A stretch of 64,000 nucleotides of DNA from Melampsora larici-populina 98AG31. Taxonomy: Eukaryota; Basidiomycota; Pucciniomycetes; Pucciniales; Melampsoraceae. The position numbers were made by a program, and so were the translations under genes. The notes beneath the pieces are model-generated. The model did not search any database and was not told where the DNA came from. It was given only the letters and a program-made list of their open reading frames with translations. The stretch covers positions 328,996 to 392,995 of the forward strand of contig NW_006768765.1 of the NCBI RefSeq assembly GCF_000204055.1, in the 5' to 3' direction. Position 1 is the stretch's first letter. Each line of letters opens with the position of its first letter. This document shows, in pieces, positions 56,994 through 64,000 of the stretch.

Positions 56994-57410
56994 CATTTGT
57001 AATGTCATGTGTTTTCAATGCTACATGTGTAGTGCCTAAGTATGCATACATAACTTACACTATCAATCTACATGTGTACTGTCTTTGTATGTACACATAA
57101 TGTATGGTAGCGTGTTTCTGTTACGGCTGGACTGGGTAGGCATTGTAGATGGCTAAGCACTAAGCCTGGTCTCACCCATTTTTGGTTTAGCCTGGTTGGA
57201 AGATTGAGGAATTTGTGTGAATGTGGTGTGTTTCATTTCTTTGTTTCAGACTAATCATTCTCACAATCTTCATTGTTTTGGTAGCTCTTATGCTGACACT
57301 AGTTCACTAGGTTAGAACTTTGTTTTTCTCTCAATGCAATTGTCACAATCTTCATTGTTTTGGTAGTTCTTATGCTGACGCTAGTTCACTAGTTCTTATC
57401 TCTTCTGATT

Positions 57411-58292
57411 TTGTCCCATCAGGTTATGAGCTATACTGTTCCAGACAAATCTGAACTTTTGTTCGAATCTGCCAAATCAAATATTACTGCCATTGACAAT
57501 CAACAAACTTCCGACAATCAACCACCTCTTCCTAATCTTTACGCAACAACAATTGAATCAGCCGACGTCTTGCTAGAATCCGTAACTATGGATCAAAATA
57601 TGGACACTCAAATCATCGGAAACACTGGTATGGGTGTTACATCTCCACCAGACAATTCTCAAACGTTACATCAGAGCCTACAACAGAATCAACAAACTAT
57701 TAATAATGCTCCTCAAATGGTGAATCAGACCATTCATAATGTCTTTACTATTGCAGGAAGTGAGATTACTTACTCATGGATTGTTAGGACTTGTAATTGT
57801 CAAGTCAAGCTGGCAAGCCTTGCTCAACTAGCATCCAATGGTTCCAATTTCGACGTCAGGGACGCTGACATACAGGAATATCTAGAAATTATGACTGGAT
57901 GTATGAATTATTTACACCCAGCAGCTATTCCATTGGTCTCTGGCTGGCGTAAAGATATAGCTAGAGGATTCAACAGATTATTTCACTGGACTGTTGATAG
58001 ACATATTGGAATGAAATTAAAAGAACATTCCCCTATCCCTTCTGCTCGTTACCCCTATCTCAAAAGTCAATTTCCTGGAGAAACCTTTGCTGGTCAAATG
58101 TCCTTACTCAACAAATTTGCTTCAATCAAGTATGATCCCTCATCTATGGTGTTGGATGCTCATGTTCATTCAGCTTCTACGCTACATCAAAAACTTGAAA
58201 GATCAGAATTAGTTGTACCAGATGACATCTTTGCCGGTATTTTGTTGAACAGTGTACCAAAGGATTTTCCGAAAATCACTAACACCTTTTAA
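57411..58292 (+). CDS. Copia Gag, open frame
   Basis: A 293-codon uninterrupted frame in a decayed element. The N-terminal 110 residues are Gln/Asn-rich; the C-terminal part (YLEIMTGCMNYLHPA ... FLNKFASIKYDP ... LVVPDDIFAGILLNSVPKDF) has the UBN2-type Gag pattern of copia elements. Just past its stop, around 58440-58490, an intact zinc knuckle (CYYCKKTGHLRSYC) follows, so the original Gag was longer. Confidence 0.65.
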   Translation: MSHQVMSYTVPDKSELLFESAKSNITAIDNQQTSDNQPPLPNLYATTIESADVLLESVTMDQNMDTQIIGNTGMGVTSPPDNSQTLHQSLQQNQQTINNAPQMVNQTIHNVFTIAGSEITYSWIVRTCNCQVKLASLAQLASNGSNFDVRDADIQEYLEIMTGCMNYLHPAAIPLVSGWRKDIARGFNRLFHWTVDRHIGMKLKEHSPIPSARYPYLKSQFPGETFAGQMSLLNKFASIKYDPSSMVLDAHVHSASTLHQKLERSELVVPDDIFAGILLNSVPKDFPKITNTF

Positions 58293-59600
58293 GCCATGAT
58301 TATCAACAATCCCAAGACAATAATCAATTCATCTTCCATGATCAGGGCAATGGGCGCTGCGCACGTAGCACATCAAAGAGGGAATGTTACTGTGGCCTAT
58401 GGGTTAAGTACAGTTGTATCTAAACCAATCTAAGGCCTACTGTTACTACTGTAAGAAGACTGGTCATCTTAGATCTTATTGTTGAACTCTCAAGGCGAAG
58501 AACAAGGAGCGTCAAACACAGGCAGCTTCAACTTCCGACGCAAGAGTGATCGAACCACAATTTGCGGATATCGACTTCTCTAGGTGTGTGGATCTCAGAC
58601 AAGTCTGGGTTTCTCAATTGGACACTGATACCGCACCCTCTACCATTATTTTCAACACCGGTGCTACGCACCATTTTTTCAATAACCAATCTTATTTTTC
58701 ATCCTTTTGTCACATCACACTCTGACCAGTTAGAATGGCAAACAACTCCTCTTCTTCTTTTATTTCTGGTATAGGACGTGTGCGCATATGCAATGTAACA
58801 AACTCAAAAGAGTTTTTGGATGTTGATAACATATACTTCTGTGAGAACTTGAGACACAGCTTATGATCTGGTATACAACTTGAAGAAATCGGTATTACTT
58901 TTCAAAATTCTCAAAATTGTATTGATCTCCCGAGAAACAACTCGAGAGTTCTTACGGCACAGAAAATTGGTAGGAAATGGATTTTTAACACCATACCTGC
59001 TCAAATTGAAACTGCTGCTGTGTTAGGTGATTTTAACTTATGGCATTGCCGTCTTGGTCATCCAAATGACAAGACCTTACTCAAATTAATTTGTGATCAA
59101 TCTTGTATAGGTTTACCATAGAAACTAACCAAGACAATACCGTGTGAAGACTTTGCCGTTGCAAAATCAACAAAAATGTCAACCATTGGCCCTTCACTTA
59201 TTTTGTATGATGGTCCTCTTATTAGTCGTGGCCTATCTCTGTGGACCATTCCCGGTAAAAACGGTATCAGGTTCTGAATATTCCCTTGAAATAAGAGATG
59301 TATATTCAACCTTTATGCACACTTATCTCCCCAAATCCAAAAGCAAAGCAAGTACTCACATCAAACCATTTATAGCAGAAGTCGAAAGAAGGACTGGAAA
59401 AGGGGTCATTCATTGGTGGACTGATGGAGGTGGTGAATTTCTTAATAATTCTCTCAAATCTTATTTTGCTGAACATGGGATCAAAGTCCAAAATTCTTTA
59501 CAGTATTTTCATGAACAGAATGGTGCAATCAAATGAGCAAATCACACAATCCAAGCTGGCATGAGGGTATTACTAGCGGATTCAGGATTACCACGTGACT
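58293..59600 (+). pseudogene. Copia protease and integrase remnants
   Basis: After the zinc knuckle come a protease trace with NTGATHHF, where Asn replaces the catalytic Asp, a GAG-pre-integrase motif (LWHCRLGHPN near 59040) and an integrase fragment to 59536 (WWTDGGGEFLNN with a catalytic Asp; QNGAIK where the catalytic Glu is expected). Many stops and frame changes. Clearly dead; no RT or RNase H remains before non-coding DNA resumes. Confidence 0.75.
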
Positions 59601-59870
59601 AATCATGTAACACCTTGTCAGATATGTTTCATATAAATTGTTCCTAATTCTTCCAGAACTTGTGTCTCTTTTCCTATTCTCACAATCTTCATTGTCAAAT
59701 TGATTTGGGCCTACATGTGTACTGTCCATGTATGTTGATAACATATTGCAACTGATTTCAACCTACCTATGACGTAGGGTCTTGTGTCTTCCAATATCAC
59801 ATGTATAGTGTCTAATTATCAGTTTGTGCTTACATAGCTTGTCTTTTGATGTTATAAGTTTTCTTCACTA

Positions 59871-60811
59871 ATTGTAATATATTGTTTGTCTGAGTCATCC
59901 AAGATGGAAATGCTACAAACACATATGAGCTTAGTTCACTCGACATTTCCAAGCTTGACTGATCATGCACTGGGCCTTGGGGGAGTCTGTGAGGTTTGGG
60001 TACTCTTTGGAAGTGCTCAATTCTCACTAAATGGGCTGAAGGTAAGTTATGCTTAATTTTACTTCTTTGTTTCAAATATGTAGTAGATCCAAATTGAAGT
60101 AAAGGAAGAAAAGAAAGACAGGGAAAAGCGGACTAACAGTCTGTTTGGATAAATCCAGACAGACTTCAGTTAGTTGACTCCTGAAAAGGAGGTTTATACA
60201 CCGCCAAGAAATTCACGTCGGAAAGCCCTTCCTGTTGTCATTTCGGGAAGGGCGCCCCGATGCAGAATCGCGCCCAAGTCATGCGATTAGACAGACTTCC
60301 GATCTGCAATCGAGCACGCATCACGCGACTGATTGTTCAGTCCGTTTCAAAAACGGGCGGGCTGATCCGATCGAAGACAGCTCCGATTTCAAACCGGGTA
60401 CGTGGCATCCGACTGAGCCTCAGCCCGATGCAAACACGCAAAGTACGTTTCCGACTCAAACCCGAATGCGATAGAATCATCCCATCGCGTAGCCCTCAAC
60501 CGAGGCCGCATCTACCCCGCATCCCCGATGCAATCTCGCGCCCGATACAAAATCGGTGATCATCTTTCGACCCAATCCCACCATATCCGATGCAGTCTAA
60601 TTTGCGAATGAGGTTCGCATTTTCTCTTGTGATCCATAAAAAAAACGTTGCATACAAAATTTTGTGTTGCATACAAAATTTTGACAATAAAGTAAAAAGT
60701 GAGCAAGCGTTGATAGGGCTTCTGGAATTTAATGTCTTTGAATTTCAAATCAAAATTTGCCCGTGTTTGAGTTTCCATTTACTAGCTCCAAATGATAGGT
60801 CTGAGGCTCAG
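59871..60811. other. Intergenic with GC-rich patch
   Basis: 60180-60600 is markedly GC-rich and rich in CGATGCA and CG dinucleotides, with open frames on both strands but no domain. It may be an insertion from a differently composed source or a CpG-retaining repeat. No gene assigned. Confidence 0.45.
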
Positions 60812-61015
60812 CATGTTAACTTTGAAATGTTAACTTCAAAAGTTAATGTTAACTTCGAAAGGTAATGTCAACTTCGAAAGTTAATGTTAACATCAAAAGT
60901 TATTGTTAACTTCAAAAGTTAATGTTAACTTCAAAAGTTAATGTTAACCCCGAAAGTTAATGTTAACCTCGAAAGTTAATGTTAACTTTCGAAGGTAACA
61001 TTAACCTTTGAACGT
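60812..61015. repeat. 19-bp tandem repeat with GTTAAC palindromes
   Basis: About ten imperfect copies of AATGTTAACTTCAAAAGTT. Each contains GTTAAC, and the last copies invert into a hairpin (AATGTTAACTTTCGAAGGTAACATT). Confidence 0.88.
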
Positions 61016-61286
61016 CCCAACCTTTAAGCAGGAGATCAAAATTGATGCTCAAAAATACCTTCAGCTGTTTCTGTAAGCAAATGCTAAGTTTTGATGGCAT
61101 GAGCAAAAAGCGTGCCACGTAATTAAAAGGCCAGATTTATGTAAAAGGTGAGGAAAGAATTGAAAACAAAGGTGGAAACAAAAGTCATCCAGAGGGCTAG
61201 ATGCACAGTAGGGAACTCCGGACAACCTTAATTCCAAACAGACCCAGAAAATCACATAACAACACAAAGCTCTGTCAATACAAAAC

Positions 61287-62220
61287 TCAGATATGACCCG
61301 CTTCATACATGACAGTATCCTTTTCATCCAAGAGAAGTTCCTGAAAGTAATGTTCAACTTGTGAAAACATGCTCCTCATTTCGCTAAGCACTTGAGCGTA
61401 TTTAATCTCCATCGATGTAACTCGATCAATTTCAGGCCCTTGGTCTAAGGATATCAAGTTAGTAAACTACTCAGTTGATATAATGTATCTAAAATCGCCG
61501 ACTGACCACAGATGATGTCTCTCACATTCAAATACATGTCCTTCATGAGGCGCAAGACTGCCGCGTAGTTGTGTACAATCGAATGTTTTGCTCGCTTGAT
61601 GACCAAATCTGGATGGACTGCCAAGCCATTTGCTTCTTCGTAGGGTCGCTTTCTCACTGACACCAGAGAAATACTAGACGACGCTCCCTCAACCTCTTCA
61701 ATTTCAGAAGGAACATTCTCGGTCAATGACAGAGCCTTACACAACCGGTTCAGAGTACGAGATGGTGCGTGGGTGGTCAGCTCCTGCATCCTAGCTAGAT
61801 ACATAGCCTTTCAAACTCACCTGGTCTTGTGAGCTTAAAGATTGATTGGCAATCGCAACAATCGAAGCAGGACCGATTTCCGAAGCGGAAGATTCAAGGG
61901 AGACCAAGGCGCCATGTTCATGTGCCAGGTTCTCTTCGAGATGGGATTCGGGTGCACTTTCAGATCCGGTTCGAGGGGTGCCGTCGTCAGTGTGGGCAGA
62001 AATCTTTGCAATCATCAATCTCGGCAGCATAGTTTGCTTCGTTTCCATCAGTTTACGTTCGACATCTACAGAAGTGAGGGCAAAGTTACATTCGTAAAAA
62101 AGTGGTCCACCTCATTAATCAAGGCCAATTCTTACCGTCACGTCCACGGACTCTGTTGGTAAGCCTATCAGTTAGCTTCCGAATCTTGTGGAAGATTCGT
62201 GGTGCGCGGCGGAGCTTCAT
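61287..62220 (-). CDS. Unrecognised small nuclear-type protein
   Basis: Exons 62220-62136, 62065-61821, a third ending at 61507, and 61444-61287 keep frame. With the third exon starting at 61735 the product is 238 residues; a start at about 61783 would add about 16 residues but implies an intron shorter than 40 bp. I do not recognise it. The N-terminus is strongly basic (MKLRRAPRIFHKIRKLTDR), the middle acidic, and RKRPYEEANG with VIKRAK could be nuclear localisation signals. The C-terminal 60 residues look helical (MEIKYAQVLSEMRSMFSQVE). No membrane segment or signal peptide. Confidence 0.6.
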
Positions 62221-63435
62221 CTACAAGAGTGGATGTTGAAAAGAAGTTCGCGCTTCAGAGGTCAAGCAGATGGTGAAGACTAGAAAAAGTGGATAAAGGA
62301 TGATTGTTGCTACTGCATACCAGTTTCGAGTGGGTGTTCGTTTTCTCAAGATTAATCAAGCTGAATAGGTGAAGAGAAATCTGGAGAGATGATCTAGAGA
62401 AGAAGCCGTAGAGGTGGAGGTTATGGACGTTCAAGCTTGAAGTGACCTGGCCTCAACACGATCGCACTGAGCAACTACGGCTTTGTTCGCGACTCCTTTG
62501 TTCCACAGTACCACCTTCACAGGTGCGTAGCAGTGCCGAAATCAGCACGTGGCTCGAAGCCTAAGGGGAGCGCGTGATACGCAATTTTTACACAAGAACG
62601 GCTTCACGTTATACTCTTCCCTTTGAAAACAACTCTGTTGGAATAACAAAGAACTTCATGAACAAAATTGATGGGAAACAACCCTCTAAAGATGGCTACG
62701 TAAAACGGCCATAGCGGTGGGACTAATATGGAGATTTGTTTTACGTGCACTGGGGTGGCCGTGATAAGCCGAAAATCGCGTCGGTAAGGTGGGCTACAAG
62801 CCCTTAAAAGGATTAGTTAAAGTAGGGGGACCCATTAAAGTAGCACAATCGTAATGAGCAGCCAAACATACTTTGTTTATGCGGGCTCTATTCTACCGCT
62901 GAGCATGACAACTTCATTGTCGATGGCGTGTTCTCGAGCGCGTGAGTAGCGGCGAGACTGCTTGAAAGGAGCGCATCTTACCACTGATTTGTGCGACAAG
63001 GGGTTCGCGTTGTATGATCCTCTCTGTAAACACACCATAAAGGATAACGACAACTCATATATCAATTCACTTCCAAGCCAAGATCCGGGATTCCCACCTC
63101 AAACATCTGAACTCAGACATCATAACATTTCATCTGCTCACTTCAACAATCCCGCTTTTGCTGTTCGGGTCAGTCAGAATATTGATAGTATCACCATATC
63201 TTCCCAACAGCTTTCTGATTTCTCTTCCTTCTATATAGTCTTTACGAAGTCATACATTGCTGCGCTTTCAAGCACGATCTGGAATCGCCTTACGGAATAG
63301 TTGACCTGCCGTATCATCGCGTGGCATCCACTCACTTAGATCACGTTTTCACTTCTTTAGTCAGTTACAACATTCACCGTATTACCAAATTTTCCTCACA
63401 ATGTCTAATTTGTCCTGTCCTATAGATTTTTCACC
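62221..63435. other. Intergenic, no gene seen
   Basis: Short frames only, including one at 62962-63300 without domain features. Confidence 0.45.
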
Positions 63436-63852
63436 ATGTCCATGAGAATATCTGGAAATATCTCGATTACCGGGCACGTAAATCTGCCTTCTCGACCTGT
63501 ACGCCGACGCTCAGCCCCTGCCAATTGGGCACGCAACACCCCTGCGCCGGCTCAACCTATTCGCAATCGGCGCCGCGGCGTCATAGCGGTCAGGAGTAGG
63601 GCGACGCGAGCAACGCCTAACGGTGACCCTCTATTTTGGAAGAAGATATTTAGCCTACCGGAAAATTTTGTCGAATTCCTGTCACCCGACTGCAACCTTT
63701 GCGCTCGCTCGGCTACTTGTGGTATCCTCCGAGCAATCGTCCTTCACTTCGTACCCAGTCACGTGTTTCCCACTCGCATGTTGAAACAGAAAGTCATTGG
63801 CATCTTCAGAGCCAAGGTACTCCGTAAATACGGACCGTTTGTTGGTCTTTGA
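63436..63852 (+). CDS. Hypothetical Arg-rich ORF
   Basis: A 138-codon ORF. The first 60 residues are Arg/Pro-rich and basic (SRPVRRRSAPANWARN); the rest has a compact stretch with three cysteines (CNLCARSATC). No family recognised and no supporting introns or neighbours. It may be a chance frame in a GC-rich patch. Confidence 0.3.
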   Translation: MSMRISGNISITGHVNLPSRPVRRRSAPANWARNTPAPAQPIRNRRRGVIAVRSRATRATPNGDPLFWKKIFSLPENFVEFLSPDCNLCARSATCGILRAIVLHFVPSHVFPTRMLKQKVIGIFRAKVLRKYGPFVGL

Positions 63853-64000
63853 AGGTATCAGGTGGACATCAACGTGAGTACTCAACATCAGCTATTGAAC
63901 GCTACTTTTTTTTTACCAAGTTGATAAGGTGTATCCTCCTTGTCTACGTTGCTATAGCCCTTATGGTTTTTTTTTCATATCTTGCGTCTAGTAATAATCT
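63853..64000. other. Window end, no gene seen
   Basis: Poly-T runs; no coding signal. Confidence 0.5.

Larger units (their letters stand above)
56990..59870 (+). mobile_element. Decayed, truncated Ty1/copia retrotransposon
   Basis: Gag, protease and part of integrase are recognisable on the plus strand, with no reverse transcriptase. Diverged terminal sequences flank it: 56960-57060 and 59730-59820 share GGCTTCAACCTAC/GATTTCAACCTAC and TACATGTGTAGTGCCTAA-like text, consistent with old LTRs. A duplicated segment (TCACAATCTTCATTG and onward) lies at about 57255-57395. Limits are approximate. Confidence 0.7.

Overview
This 64 kb window looks like nuclear DNA of a basidiomycete, most likely a rust fungus (Pucciniales). 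That assignment is an inference. It rests on AT-rich intergenic DNA, genes cut by many introns of about 50-140 bp, multi-exon genes for secreted proteins, and dense, varied transposons. No sequence search was possible. The exon models below were built by hand from splice sites and are supported because the exon lengths sum to whole reading frames.

Layout: 217-3665 is a complete two-gene PIF/Harbinger DNA transposon with 31-bp terminal inverted repeats and a TTA target duplication. 4835-5861 is a small gene, possibly OB-fold. 7102-10372 (minus) is a seven-exon Rad60/Esc2/NIP45-type SUMO-like-domain gene. 11831-13616 is a twelve-exon gene for a secreted, Kex2-site repeat protein built from three duplicated exon modules. 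14774-17398 is a cPLA2-type phospholipase. A tRNA-Ser (17993-18074) and a foldback MITE (19685-19839) follow. AP-3 delta (21077-24182, minus) and a Tlg2/syntaxin-16 t-SNARE (about 24568-26201, plus) form a divergent pair of endosome/Golgi trafficking genes.

26621-33817 is a young Ty3/gypsy retrotransposon on the minus strand. Its LTRs differ at three of 606 positions, and it holds a 111-N assembly gap and two in-frame TGA codons in pol. 35391-36256 is a small cysteine-containing secreted protein. 39133-39204 is tRNA-Ala. 39626-41068 is a probable Rec114/Rec7 meiotic gene. 41538-42240 is a field of small hairpins followed by a degenerate tandem repeat. 44811-46834 is a pseudogene of the ribosome-biogenesis helicase Ecm16/DHR1. 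47832-48014 is a Tourist-like MITE.

About 48.2-54.5 kb (minus) is a tyrosine-recombinase retrotransposon (DIRS/Ngaro type) with gag, reverse transcriptase-RNase H and recombinase, apparently with introns. 57.0-59.9 kb is a decayed, truncated Ty1/copia element. 60812-61015 is a 19-bp tandem repeat, and 61287-62220 (minus) is an unrecognised gene.

The host genes cover genome maintenance (Rad60, Rec114), vesicle traffic (AP-3, Tlg2), lipid metabolism (cPLA2) and secretion. The strongest candidate for a little-described system is the modular Kex2-type secreted repeat gene at 11.8-13.6 kb. Each module can release a lysine/alanine-rich amphipathic segment, and the locus appears to have grown by tandem duplication of exon-intron units.
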